The notes under the pieces are model-generated. The model was not told where the DNA came from. It was given only the letters and a program-made list of their open reading frames with translations, and made no database searches. Both the position numbers and the translations under genes were made by a program. Source: Candidatus Limnocylindrales bacterium (lineage in GTDB: Bacteria; Desulfobacterota; Binatia; UBA1149; CAITLU01). Taken from it: a stretch of DNA of 64,000 bases. The stretch covers positions 1 through 64,000 of the forward strand of contig DATNBU010000024.1 of the NCBI GenBank assembly GCA_035571835.1, in the 5' to 3' direction. Shown here piece after piece: positions 18,979 through 27,631 of this stretch (positions are counted from its first letter, which is position 1; each line of letters starts with the position of its first letter).

Positions 18979-20349
18979 ATGAAATCGATACGCACGGCGA
19001 GGTCAGCGAGATCGGCCAGGTCCGCGATGTCCGGCAATCCGGCGCGGGGCGCGGGAGAAACCGCGCGCCTCAAGCCGCTCGCCGACGGCAGCAAAGCCGC
19101 GCGCGAGCAGCTCGCGGCACTTGCGCAGCGCGGGCAGGGGCCGCGCGGCGTCGAAGTTGCCGTCCGCCGGATCCTCGACGCGGTCCGCAACGACGGCGAC
19201 AAGGCGATCGTGCGCTTTACCGAGCAGTTCGACGGCGTGCGCCTTTCGCCATCCGCATTCGAGATCACGCCGAAAGAGATCTCGGCCGCGCGCCGGCGCC
19301 TTGCGAAGGATCTCGTGCGAGCGCTCGAAGCCGCGCACGACCGCATCCGTGCGTTTCACATGCTCGAGCGCGAGAAGAGCTTCGAGCGCAACGAGAAAGG
19401 CATCCGCACCGGGATGCGCCTGACTGCGCTTGCCCGCGCCGGCGTCTACGTGCCGGGAGGCAAGGCGGCGTATCCGTCGAGCGTGCTGATGAACATCGTG
19501 CCCGCAAAGGTTGCCGGCGTCGCCGACATCACCGTCGTTACGCCGCCGGGCCGTGACGGGATTGCGGACGCGGTGCTGGTGGCTGCCGGAATTGCCGGCG
19601 CGACGCGTGTGCTTCGGATCGGCGGCGCGCAGGCCGTTGCCGCGCTCGCCTATGGGACCAAGACCGTCGCGCGCGTCGACAAGATCGTCGGCCCCGGAAA
19701 CATCTACGTCGCGACGGCCAAGCGCCTGGTCTTCGGCGAGGTCGACATCGACATGGTGGCCGGGCCGAGCGAAGTGCTGATCATTGCCGACGATTCGGCC
19801 AATCCGGAGTGGGTTGCCGCCGACATGCTCGCGCAGGCCGAGCACGACGAGCTGGCCGCATCGATCTGCATCACGACGTCGCAGCAGCACGCGCGCGACG
19901 TGGCGCGCGCGGTCGAGCGCCAGTGCAGCGAGCTCCCGCGGGCGTCGATCGCGGCCCGCTCGCTCGAGCGTTTCGGAACGATCCTCGTCGTCGAGAGCCT
20001 CGAGCGTGCCTGCGAGATCGCCGACGAGATTGCGCCCGAGCACCTCGAAGTGTTCACGCGCCGGCCGAAAAGCCTGGTCGCGAAGCTGCACAACGCGGGT
20101 GCGATTTTCGTGGGATCGATGACCACCGAATCCATAGGCGACTACGCGGCCGGGCCGAACCACGTGCTTCCCACCGGCGGCTCGGCGCGCTTCGCATCGC
20201 CGCTCGGTGTCTATGACTTCGTCAAGCGAACCAGTATCATCGAAGTCGATCGCGCCGGCTTCGAGCGGCTGGCGCCGACTGTCGTACGACTGGCCACCGC
20301 CGAGGGCCTCGATGCCCACGCACTGGCCGTGCTGAGACGGATTCCATAG
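18979..20349 (+). CDS. hisD: Histidinol dehydrogenase
   Basis: 456 residues. It oxidises L-histidinol to L-histidine with two NAD+, the last steps of the pathway. The catalytic base region APEHLEVFTRRP, the zinc-binding QAEHDELAASICI and the NAD region RIGGAQAVAALAYGT are all present. The first 20 residues (RTARSARSARS) are an Arg/Ser/Ala-rich extension; the ATG at 19027 is a possible alternative start. It lies 3 nt after murA; hisG and hisC, often found in between, are absent. Confidence 0.96.
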   Translation: MKSIRTARSARSARSAMSGNPARGAGETARLKPLADGSKAAREQLAALAQRGQGPRGVEVAVRRILDAVRNDGDKAIVRFTEQFDGVRLSPSAFEITPKEISAARRRLAKDLVRALEAAHDRIRAFHMLEREKSFERNEKGIRTGMRLTALARAGVYVPGGKAAYPSSVLMNIVPAKVAGVADITVVTPPGRDGIADAVLVAAGIAGATRVLRIGGAQAVAALAYGTKTVARVDKIVGPGNIYVATAKRLVFGEVDIDMVAGPSEVLIIADDSANPEWVAADMLAQAEHDELAASICITTSQQHARDVARAVERQCSELPRASIAARSLERFGTILVVESLERACEIADEIAPEHLEVFTRRPKSLVAKLHNAGAIFVGSMTTESIGDYAAGPNHVLPTGGSARFASPLGVYDFVKRTSIIEVDRAGFERLAPTVVRLATAEGLDAHALAVLRRIP

Positions 20350-20435
20350 GCAACGACGCGCAAGCGCTGCCTGCCGCACAGGACGCGAGAGCATTGCCGG
20401 CGACTTCCGGCGCAGCAGACGACGGAGAGGAAAAG

Positions 20436-21167
20436 ATGGCGACAAGCAAAAAAGCCGGAACCAAAGCCAGGACTCAGGCGAAGGCCTCGCGCAGGAAGGC
20501 GTCCGCAAGCGCGGCCGTGCGCACGAAGGCCCCGGTCGTGGCGCTGCGCAAAAAGCGCGGCCGCGCAGCTGCCGCGTCCACAGAAGTCCGCCGCGCCGAG
20601 GTTCTTCGCGAAACCAGCGAGACGCGGATCTCGGTGCGCGTGGCGATCGAGGAGCCCGGCTACCAGGTGACGACCGGCGTTCCGTTTCTCGATCACATGC
20701 TGGAGGCGCTGTCGCGGCACTCGAACATCGGGCTTGCCGTCGAAGCGTCGGGCGACACGCACATCGACGACCACCACACCGTCGAGGACGTCGGCCTCGC
20801 CATCGGCGAAGCGATCCGGCGCGCGCTCGGCGAGAAAGCCGGCATCTATCGCTTCGGTCATTTCGAGGCTCCGCTCGACGAAGCGCTGGTCGCGGTGACG
20901 GTGGACCTGAGCGGGCGTCCGTACCTGGTCTACAACGTCGGGCTCAAGCCGCAGCGTGTCGGCACCTTCGACGTCGGGCTCGTCGAGGATTTCTTCCAGG
21001 CGCTGATGACGTCGGCGGGCATGAACCTGCACATCAACGTGCGCTACGGTCGCAATCCGCACCACATCATCGAAGCGACGTTCAAGGCGTTCGCGAAAGC
21101 CCTGCGGATGGCATGCGCGCTCGACGCGCGCGTCGAAGGCGTGCCGTCGACGAAAGGATCGCTCTGA
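20436..21167 (+). CDS. hisB: Imidazoleglycerol-phosphate dehydratase with basic N-terminal extension
   Basis: 243 residues from the ATG at 20436, preceded by GGAGAGG. The catalytic domain (residues about 52-243) is complete: VPFLDHMLEALSRHSNIG, the metal-binding HIDDHHTVEDVGLAIGEA, DLSGRPYLVYN and NPHHIIEATFKAFAKALR. Bacterial monofunctional HisB is normally about 195 residues. The extra 50 residues are Lys/Arg/Ala-rich (SKKAGTKARTQAKASRRKA and so on), resembling a histone-H1-like or nucleic-acid-binding tail, and are predicted to be disordered. The dehydratase step itself is standard. Confidence 0.95.
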   Translation: MATSKKAGTKARTQAKASRRKASASAAVRTKAPVVALRKKRGRAAAASTEVRRAEVLRETSETRISVRVAIEEPGYQVTTGVPFLDHMLEALSRHSNIGLAVEASGDTHIDDHHTVEDVGLAIGEAIRRALGEKAGIYRFGHFEAPLDEALVAVTVDLSGRPYLVYNVGLKPQRVGTFDVGLVEDFFQALMTSAGMNLHINVRYGRNPHHIIEATFKAFAKALRMACALDARVEGVPSTKGSL

Positions 21168-21177
21168 AGGAAGGATC

Positions 21178-21807
21178 GTGATCGCAGTCGTTGATTATGG
21201 CGTGGGCAACCTGCGCAGCGTCTCGAAGGCGCTCGAGAAAGTCGGCGCCGACGTGCGCGTGACGTCATCGCCTGCCGAGATCGACGCGGCCGATGCCGTC
21301 GTGCTGCCGGGCGTCGGTGCGTTCGCGCACTGCATGGACAACCTCCGGTCGGCCGGCCTCGAGCCGGCGGTGCGCGCGGCCGCGGCGTCGGACCGGCCGT
21401 TCCTCGGAATCTGCGTCGGCATGCAGATCCTGTTCGAGGAGAGCGACGAGTTCGGGCGCGTCGAAGGTCTCGGCATCCTTCCCGGCCGCGTGCGCAGGTT
21501 CGAGCCGCGCGACCATGCGCTCAAGGTTCCGCACATGGGATGGAACGAGCTCGACATCAAGCGGCGTGCGCCGCATCTCGAAGGCCTCGCGCCAGGTGTG
21601 CGCGTGTACTTCGTGCATTCGTACTATGTCGAGACGCCGGATCCGTCGATCATCGCGACGTCGACGCGCTATGCCGTCGAGTTCGTGTCGAGCGCGTGGC
21701 GCGGCAACATCTTCGCGACGCAGTTTCATCCCGAGAAGAGCCAGGCCACAGGGCTACGCATCCTCGAAAACTTCGCCGGGCTCGTGGCTGCGCGCCGCGC
21801 GGCATGA
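21178..21807 (+). CDS. hisH: Imidazole glycerol phosphate synthase, glutaminase subunit
   Basis: 209 residues from a GTG at 21178 with GAAGGAAGGA in front. Class I glutamine amidotransferase triad: Cys79 in FLGICVGMQILFEE, His and Glu in ATQFHPEKSQ near the C-terminus. The opening IAVVDYGVGNLRSVSKALE is diagnostic. It supplies ammonia to HisF, encoded two genes downstream. Confidence 0.96.
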   Translation: MIAVVDYGVGNLRSVSKALEKVGADVRVTSSPAEIDAADAVVLPGVGAFAHCMDNLRSAGLEPAVRAAAASDRPFLGICVGMQILFEESDEFGRVEGLGILPGRVRRFEPRDHALKVPHMGWNELDIKRRAPHLEGLAPGVRVYFVHSYYVETPDPSIIATSTRYAVEFVSSAWRGNIFATQFHPEKSQATGLRILENFAGLVAARRAA

Positions 21808-21865
21808 CGACAAAAACCCTGCTTTTCCGGAGCCCGGCGCAACACGGGCTCTTCACAGGACCGAC

Positions 21866-22606
21866 GTGCTGATTTTACCGGCAATCGACATCCGCGGCGG
21901 GCGCTGCGTCAGGCTCGTGCAGGGCGATTACGCGAAGGAAACCGTCTTCGGCGACGACCCCGCCGAGATGGCCGAGCGCTGGCTCGCCGAAGGCGCCGAG
22001 GCGATCCACATCGTCGACCTCGACGGCGCACGCGACGGTACCGCAACCAACCGCGAAGCCGTGCTCGCGATCCTGCGTACGGCGCTCGTCGCAGGCCGCG
22101 GTGTCGTCACCGAGCTCGGCGGCGGCATCCGGACCCTCGTCGACGTCGAACGCTGGCTCGAAGTCGGCCTTTCGCGCGTCATCGTCGGCACCGCGGCAGT
22201 CGAGGATCCGAACTTCGTCGGAGAGGCGGCGCGCCTGTGGCCGGGCCGCGTGTGGGTCGGCATCGATGCGCGCGGCGGCAAGGTTGCCACGCGCGGCTGG
22301 ATGGAAACCACGTCGGTCGATGCGACCCTGCTCGCGCGGGACATGGAGTCGCGCGGCGCGGCCGGCATCGTCTTTACCGACATCGAGCGCGATGGCACCG
22401 GAAAGGGAGTATCGGTTGAATCGACCGCGCGACTCGCCGAAGCGCTGTCGATCCCGGTCATCGCATCGGGCGGAGTTCATTCGGCGAACGACGTGACGCG
22501 GATACGCAGCGTGGCATCGTCGGGAATCGAAGGCGTCATCGTCGGCCGCGCGCTCTACGACGGCGACGTGCGGCTTTGCGATCTGCTTGCAGCTGCCGCA
22601 GGCTGA
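21866..22606 (+). CDS. hisA: Phosphoribosylformimino-AICAR phosphate isomerase
   Basis: 246 residues from a GTG at 21866 (AGGA 5 nt upstream), beginning [20 protein letters not shown] with the catalytic Asp. The (beta/alpha)8 barrel carries the phosphate-binding GGGIRT and ASGGVHS motifs and the second catalytic Asp in [12 protein letters not shown]. Usual length for HisA. It catalyses the Amadori rearrangement before HisHF. Confidence 0.96.
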   Translation: MLILPAIDIRGGRCVRLVQGDYAKETVFGDDPAEMAERWLAEGAEAIHIVDLDGARDGTATNREAVLAILRTALVAGRGVVTELGGGIRTLVDVERWLEVGLSRVIVGTAAVEDPNFVGEAARLWPGRVWVGIDARGGKVATRGWMETTSVDATLLARDMESRGAAGIVFTDIERDGTGKGVSVESTARLAEALSIPVIASGGVHSANDVTRIRSVASSGIEGVIVGRALYDGDVRLCDLLAAAAG

Positions 22607-22625
22607 GGCGACCGGAAGAACCGCA

Positions 22626-23483
22626 ATGCTCGCCAAACGCATCATCCCGTGTCTCGACGTCAAGGACGGGCGCGTCGTCAAAGGCGTCAATTTCCTCGGA
22701 CTGCGTGACGCGGGCGATCCGGTCGAATGCGCCTCGCGCTACGACGCCGAAGGCGCCGACGAGCTGACGTTCCTCGACATTACCGCAAGCCACGAGAAGC
22801 GCGGCATCATCCTCGACGTGGTCCGGCGCACGGCCGAGCAGGCGTTCATGCCGCTGACGGTTGGCGGCGGGGTGAGAACCGTCGACGACGTGCGCACGCT
22901 CTTGCACGCGGGCGCCGACAAGGTCTCGATCAACACTGCGGCCGTTTCGGATCCCGATTTCGTCCGCACGGCCGCGCGGGCATTCGGCGCGCAGTGCATC
23001 GTGGTTGCCGTCGACGCGCGTCTTCGCGCGGGGCAGACGAAAATCGCATCGGAAGCCGAAGGCGGAGGCGTGAGCGGCAAACCTCCGTGGGCTGCGCGCT
23101 ACCCGGAGCTTCTCGTCGACGAATCGACGGACGAAGGCTGGGAGATCTACACGCACGGCGGACGGCGTCCGACCGGCATCGACGCCGTGCGATGGGCCCG
23201 CCGCATGGAAGAGTTCGGCGCCGGCGAGATTCTTCTGACGAGCATGGACCGCGACGGCACCAAGGCCGGATACGACGTTGCGCTGACGAGCGCCGTCGCC
23301 GAAGCCGTCGGAGTTCCCGTCATCGCGTCGGGCGGAGTCGGAACGCCGGCGCACATGTTCGACGGGCTCACGGCGGGCAAAGCCGACGCCGTGCTCGCGG
23401 CTTCGATCTTCCACTACGCCGAGTATTCGATCGGCGAAGTGAAGGAATTTCTCGGACAGCGCGGCGTCTGCGTGCGCGTCTGA
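22626..23483 (+). CDS. hisF: Imidazole glycerol phosphate synthase, cyclase subunit (with internal insertion)
   Basis: 285 residues from the ATG at 22626; standard HisF is about 250-258. Diagnostic segments are [20 protein letters not shown] with the catalytic Asp, [23 protein letters not shown] with the second catalytic Asp, and [11 protein letters not shown]. The excess length is an insertion of about 30 residues around 140-173 ([20 protein letters not shown] and on) between a core beta strand and [10 protein letters not shown]. This insertion lies in the beta-alpha loop region on the catalytic face. Function is otherwise standard: closure of the imidazole ring with ammonia from HisH. Confidence 0.95.
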   Translation: MLAKRIIPCLDVKDGRVVKGVNFLGLRDAGDPVECASRYDAEGADELTFLDITASHEKRGIILDVVRRTAEQAFMPLTVGGGVRTVDDVRTLLHAGADKVSINTAAVSDPDFVRTAARAFGAQCIVVAVDARLRAGQTKIASEAEGGGVSGKPPWAARYPELLVDESTDEGWEIYTHGGRRPTGIDAVRWARRMEEFGAGEILLTSMDRDGTKAGYDVALTSAVAEAVGVPVIASGGVGTPAHMFDGLTAGKADAVLAASIFHYAEYSIGEVKEFLGQRGVCVRV

Positions 23484-23508
23484 CATCTCTACAAAGGCGG
23501 AGGCAGCG

Positions 23509-24705
23509 ATGGCAGCTCTCGAGGGACTTCGGATCGTCGATCTCACCCAGTGGGAAGCGGGAACCTCCTGCACCCAGCTGCTCGCCTGGCTCGGCGCCGA
23601 CGTGATCAAGGTCGAGCCTCCCGAGGGCGAGCCCGGCCGGCGCCTGATCTCGGAGCGGCCCGACGCCGACGCGATCTACTTCCTGATGTTCAACTCGAAC
23701 AAGCGCTCGGTCACCCTCAACCTGAAAACCGAGCGCGGCCGCGAGCTGCTGCGGCGTTTCATCTCGCGCGCGGACGTCGTTGCCGAGAACTACGCGAACG
23801 GCGTGCTCGAAGAGCTCGGCTTCAGCTACGACGCGATGAAGGCGATCAAGCCCGACATCATCCACGCGTCGGTCAAAGGCTTCGGATCGTGGGGACCGTG
23901 GGCCGACTACAAGAGCTTCGACATGATCGGGCAGGCAACCGGCGGCGTGCTGGCCGTGACCGGCACTCCCGAGACGCCGCCGCTCAAACCCGGCGTTACG
24001 TTCGGCGATACCGGCGCAGGGCTTACGCTCGCGGTCGCGGTGCTGGCGGCTTACATCGAACGGCTTCGCACCGGCCAAGGCCAGTCGGTCGAAGTGTCGA
24101 TGCAGGACGCGATGTTCAACTTCATGCGCTCGGCGCTCGTCGCGCACTATCTGACCGGCGGTTTTCCGGCGATGCGGTACGGCAACCGCATGGGCCTGCT
24201 GTGCCCGACCGATCTCTATGCGACCAAAGGCGGAGGCCCGAACGACTACATCTACCTGATGGTCACGACCGCCCGCATGTGGCACGCGGTGCTCGACGTG
24301 ATCGGTCGCCCCGACCTCAAGGGCCACGACGACTACGAAATCCAGCGCGATCGCGGAAACCACTGGGACGAGGTTTCGAAAATGATCGGCGACTGGACGG
24401 CCGGCCACGACAAGTTCGAAGCGATGCGCCTCCTTGGTGAAGCCGGCGTGCCGTGCGGTGCGGTCATGGATACGGCCGACCTGTTCCAGAGCGAGCATCT
24501 TCGCGCGCGGGGAATGATCGCTCGCATCGACCATCCGGTGCGCGGCAGCCTCGAGCTGCCTGGCTCGCCGATCAAGATGGGCGGCGGCGCCGAGACGGCA
24601 ATCACCGCATCTCCGCTGCTTGGCCAGCACACCGACGAAGTGCTCGCCGAGCACGGTTTCAATGCGGACGAGATCGAAGGCCTGCGGCAGAGCGGAATCA
24701 TCTGA
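23509..24705 (+). CDS. Class III CoA-transferase (CaiB/BaiF family)
   Basis: 398 residues. The family hallmarks are an N-terminal LEGLRIVDLTQWEAG, SNKRSVTLNLKTERGRELL, FGSWGPWADYKSFDMIGQA, and the catalytic Asp in VEVSMQDAMFNF (near residue 198 here). These enzymes exchange CoA between carboxylic acids through an aspartyl-CoA thioester. The substrate (formyl/oxalate, carnitine, 2-methylacyl or aromatic) is not decidable from sequence. It is downstream of hisF with 25 nt between and AAGGCGGAGG upstream of the ATG, possibly in the same transcript but unrelated in function. Confidence 0.93.
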   Translation: MAALEGLRIVDLTQWEAGTSCTQLLAWLGADVIKVEPPEGEPGRRLISERPDADAIYFLMFNSNKRSVTLNLKTERGRELLRRFISRADVVAENYANGVLEELGFSYDAMKAIKPDIIHASVKGFGSWGPWADYKSFDMIGQATGGVLAVTGTPETPPLKPGVTFGDTGAGLTLAVAVLAAYIERLRTGQGQSVEVSMQDAMFNFMRSALVAHYLTGGFPAMRYGNRMGLLCPTDLYATKGGGPNDYIYLMVTTARMWHAVLDVIGRPDLKGHDDYEIQRDRGNHWDEVSKMIGDWTAGHDKFEAMRLLGEAGVPCGAVMDTADLFQSEHLRARGMIARIDHPVRGSLELPGSPIKMGGGAETAITASPLLGQHTDEVLAEHGFNADEIEGLRQSGII

Positions 24706-24928
24706 TCCGGACAGCGGCGGGCTGGCTCCCGCCTTTCCGCGCCCCGCGCCAGTGCTGCCGCCTTTTCGGGCAGCCGACGCTCATTCGATTGGTGTCGCGT
24801 ATCACATGTGACGCCAAAAGACTTTGTCCATGATCAGTGATCCGTTGGCGTTAACTTCGCCGGTCCGTGAATCTCCTCACCGCAACAGGAAGCGGGTGTC
24901 CGCTCGCTCATCACTCAGGAGAAACACG

Positions 24929-25960
24929 ATGAAAGGATTCAAGTCGACAACAATCGGGGCGGCTGCCTCTGCGGCAGCCATTGCACTTTCTCTGACGTCG
25001 CCCGTGGCTGCGCTGGCCGACGGCGGCACCTACGACATCCAGATTCCGAACCGGAAGGGATTCGCCGAGGCAACCACGCAGGACGGCGCGATCGTCTCGT
25101 ATATCGGCGATTCCAACACCACGTTCGGCTCGTCCGGCTCGGGTATCTTCGATTCGTTCGTGCGTCTTCAGGGCGCGCCGACCGAGCAGGGCTACAACAC
25201 CGACGGTGCGGTCCAGTTCAACACGAAGGCCGGCACGTTCACGCGCTCGATGCTGGTCAGCGAGATTCCGCTCGTGACGGTGAACGGCAACGAGTACTGG
25301 GAGATCTTCTGCGATACCAATGAGGGCAACAGCGCGAAGAAGGTTTCTCTCGACAAGTTCGAGGTCTACTTCACCGACAATCCGGCACTGACCGGCTACC
25401 CGTTCGCACTGACTCCCGAGTACGCATTCGACGGCGCGATCCTGATGAACGACGTCAATCAGGGATCAGGCCGCGGCGACCTGCGTTACCTCGTTCCGGT
25501 GAGCACCATTCCGCCCGGTTGCGAGTACGGCTCTGTTTCCGGATGCGACACGTACTTCGTGCTGTATTCGAAGTGGGGCGGAACGTTCCCGAGCGAAGGC
25601 GGCTTTGAAGAGTGGAAAGTCAAGATCTACGAGACGTCGATCACGACGTCGGAGCAGGACTGGCTTCCGAACGACACCGCCTCGGCCAGCTGGACGACGG
25701 ACACCAATCTGAGCGGAAGCTTCTCGTTCACGCTGTATGACGGCCCCGACTGCGGCGCGACCGGCAACGGAATCCTTCGCGATACGGAGACGATTCCGTT
25801 CACGGATGCGGCCTCACCGGCGACTGCCTCGACGACCAACACGACGGTCAAGGTCACCCAGAGCGCGGTGGTTTCGTGGAAGGTGGTCTTCAGTCCGACG
25901 ACGGGCGGCGTGCTCGGTTCGCAGCACTGCGAAACCTCGGATCTGGTCATCACGAACTGA
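24929..25960 (+). CDS. Secreted protein, unrecognised, with C-terminal Ig-like module
   Basis: 343 residues from the ATG at 24929 with CAGGAGA upstream, giving a Sec signal peptide cleaved near AALA-DGG. The first 220 mature residues (IQIPNRKGFAEATTQDGAIV and on) match no family I know. The last 90 residues (GSFSFTLYDGPDCGATGNG, then TTNTTVKVTQSAVVSWKVVF) resemble Ig-like repeats found singly or in arrays in bacterial exoproteins. No Cys-rich repeats here, unlike several neighbours. Acts outside the cytoplasm; role unknown. A strong terminator follows. Confidence 0.75.
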   Translation: MKGFKSTTIGAAASAAAIALSLTSPVAALADGGTYDIQIPNRKGFAEATTQDGAIVSYIGDSNTTFGSSGSGIFDSFVRLQGAPTEQGYNTDGAVQFNTKAGTFTRSMLVSEIPLVTVNGNEYWEIFCDTNEGNSAKKVSLDKFEVYFTDNPALTGYPFALTPEYAFDGAILMNDVNQGSGRGDLRYLVPVSTIPPGCEYGSVSGCDTYFVLYSKWGGTFPSEGGFEEWKVKIYETSITTSEQDWLPNDTASASWTTDTNLSGSFSFTLYDGPDCGATGNGILRDTETIPFTDAASPATASTTNTTVKVTQSAVVSWKVVFSPTTGGVLGSQHCETSDLVITN

Positions 25961-25988
25961 TCGGACCGCCGTTCGATCCTGCCCGTAC

Positions 25989-26018
25989 GCGGCGGGCTCC
26001 GGTCCCGGAGCCCGCCGC
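25989..26018 (+). terminator. Hairpin terminator
   Basis: Perfect 13-bp stem GCGGCGGGCTCCG / CGGAGCCCGCCGC (25989-26001, 26006-26018) with loop GTCC, followed by AACTTTCC; 28 nt past the preceding stop. Confidence 0.8.
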
Positions 26019-26116
26019 AACTTTCCGTCCATACTGCGACTCATTCGAGCCGCGCACGGCAATCCAGCTCCGTGCCTGGCGGCAAAATCTGCCGTCCGTT
26101 CGCATCACGAGTTGAA

Positions 26117-27574
26117 ATGACTTCGATGCCGGGGTGTATCGGGTGCAGGGTGACTGCGCCCAGGTTCACAACGGCACTTCTGCTGGCGGCGACGTTCTTC
26201 GTCAGCGCATGCACGCATCTCTCGCCGTATTACCGCGCGGGACGCATGACGCTGGTTCCGCCGTCGGCCGCGGCCCAGGTCGATCATCGCCTGCTGCTCG
26301 TCGGCGACGCCGGCGATGCGGATCCGAACGGCGAGCCCGCGCTCGAGATGCTTGGCCGGCAGGTGCGCCTGCTGCCCGATCGTACGACCGTCGCGTTCCT
26401 CGGCGACAACGTCTACGAGCGCGGAATGCCGGAGGCCGGCGAGTCGGTTGCTGCCGACGAAGCGGCCGAAGCGGCCAACGCCGTTCTCCCGAAAGTCTTC
26501 GACAGCCGGCACCAGGCCGAGCGTCTGCTCGATGCCCAGATCGATACCGTCCGCGATACGCCGGCGGAGGGAATCTTCATTCCCGGCAATCACGACTGGG
26601 ACCCGTTTGCAGCCGGAGGCTGGAAGCGCGTGCTCGAGCAGCAGAACTACCTGAAAGCGGTTTCGAAGATGAGCCCCGGCGTGAACGTGCGCATGGTTCC
26701 CGAGGGCGGATGCCCCGGGCCGGTCGCAATACCGCTCGGCAAGCGCGGAGAGCTGATCGTGCTCGACACCGAATGGTTCCTCGAGCTGGCGATCAAACAC
26801 GACCAGCCGAACGACAAGCCCTGCCCGGAGAACAATCCGACCGGCTGCGAGTGCACGACGGAACAGGACGTCGTCAAAGCGCTCATCGCGGAGCTTCGCG
26901 AGGCGGCGAAGGAGGGACGCTGGGCGGTCGTGGCTGCGCATCATCCGCTCAACAGCGCGGGGCCGCACGGCGGCTTCGTCGAACCGCTCACGCATCTGTT
27001 TCCGTTGCGCTTCATGCGGCACTACCTGCCGTGGTACTTCGAATGGATTCCGATGCCGGTGCTCGGAACCATGGCGGTCCTGGCTCGCCAGCATTTCTCC
27101 CCGAGCCCGCAGGATGCCTCGAACGCAACCAACATCCACCTGCGAACGCTGCTGCGCGACGCGATGGCCGAAGCCGAAAAGCAGGATGCGCCGACGCTCC
27201 TCTATGCCGCCGGGCACGATCACAGCCTGCAGGTCTTCAAGACCGCGCGCGGCCCCCGCTACACGGTCGTGAGCGGGCTCGGCGCGACGTCGCGATCTTC
27301 GGAAGTCGGCTCGACCCACAACACGCTGTTCGCGCATTCGAGCCCGAAACACACCGGCTTCATGCAGGTCGACTTTCTTCGCAGCGGAGAAGTGCGCCTG
27401 TCGGTGTTCGAATCGGAGAGCGGCAAAGGCGACGCCGGCGGGGAAGTCTATTCGCTCATGCTCGCCGAAGCCGGCTCGCCGCGCGGCGCGCGCAAGGCGA
27501 TCACGAGCGAGGGGCTATGGAAGCGCGCGAGAAAACGCGCGTCAGCGGTCTGGCACAAGATCGACCGCGACTGA
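26117..27574 (+). CDS. Calcineurin-like metallophosphoesterase lipoprotein
   Basis: 485 residues from the ATG at 26117. The N-terminal signal ends in a lipobox FFVSAC (near residue 33). The phosphoesterase metal-binding motifs appear in order: LLVGDAGD, FLGDNVYERG, PGNHDWDPF, VAAHHPLNS, and AGHDHSLQVF. The fold is that of acid-phosphatase-like phosphodiesterases with a dimetal centre. The lipid anchor suggests action in the periplasm or at the cell surface. Substrate unknown. No operon partner: the downstream gene is convergent. Confidence 0.9.
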   Translation: MTSMPGCIGCRVTAPRFTTALLLAATFFVSACTHLSPYYRAGRMTLVPPSAAAQVDHRLLLVGDAGDADPNGEPALEMLGRQVRLLPDRTTVAFLGDNVYERGMPEAGESVAADEAAEAANAVLPKVFDSRHQAERLLDAQIDTVRDTPAEGIFIPGNHDWDPFAAGGWKRVLEQQNYLKAVSKMSPGVNVRMVPEGGCPGPVAIPLGKRGELIVLDTEWFLELAIKHDQPNDKPCPENNPTGCECTTEQDVVKALIAELREAAKEGRWAVVAAHHPLNSAGPHGGFVEPLTHLFPLRFMRHYLPWYFEWIPMPVLGTMAVLARQHFSPSPQDASNATNIHLRTLLRDAMAEAEKQDAPTLLYAAGHDHSLQVFKTARGPRYTVVSGLGATSRSSEVGSTHNTLFAHSSPKHTGFMQVDFLRSGEVRLSVFESESGKGDAGGEVYSLMLAEAGSPRGARKAITSEGLWKRARKRASAVWHKIDRD

Positions 27575-27593
27575 TGCGGCGCCGGCGCCGCAT
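27574..27593. terminator. GC palindrome between convergent genes
   Basis: Perfect 20-nt palindrome ATGCGGCGCCGGCGCCGCAT starting at the last base of the preceding stop codon. It can fold on either strand, so a bidirectional terminator is plausible, but there is no T tract. Confidence 0.45.
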
Positions 27594-27631
27594 GCACCCG
27601 CATTGCATCCGTCGCGCGCGCTCGCGGAACC

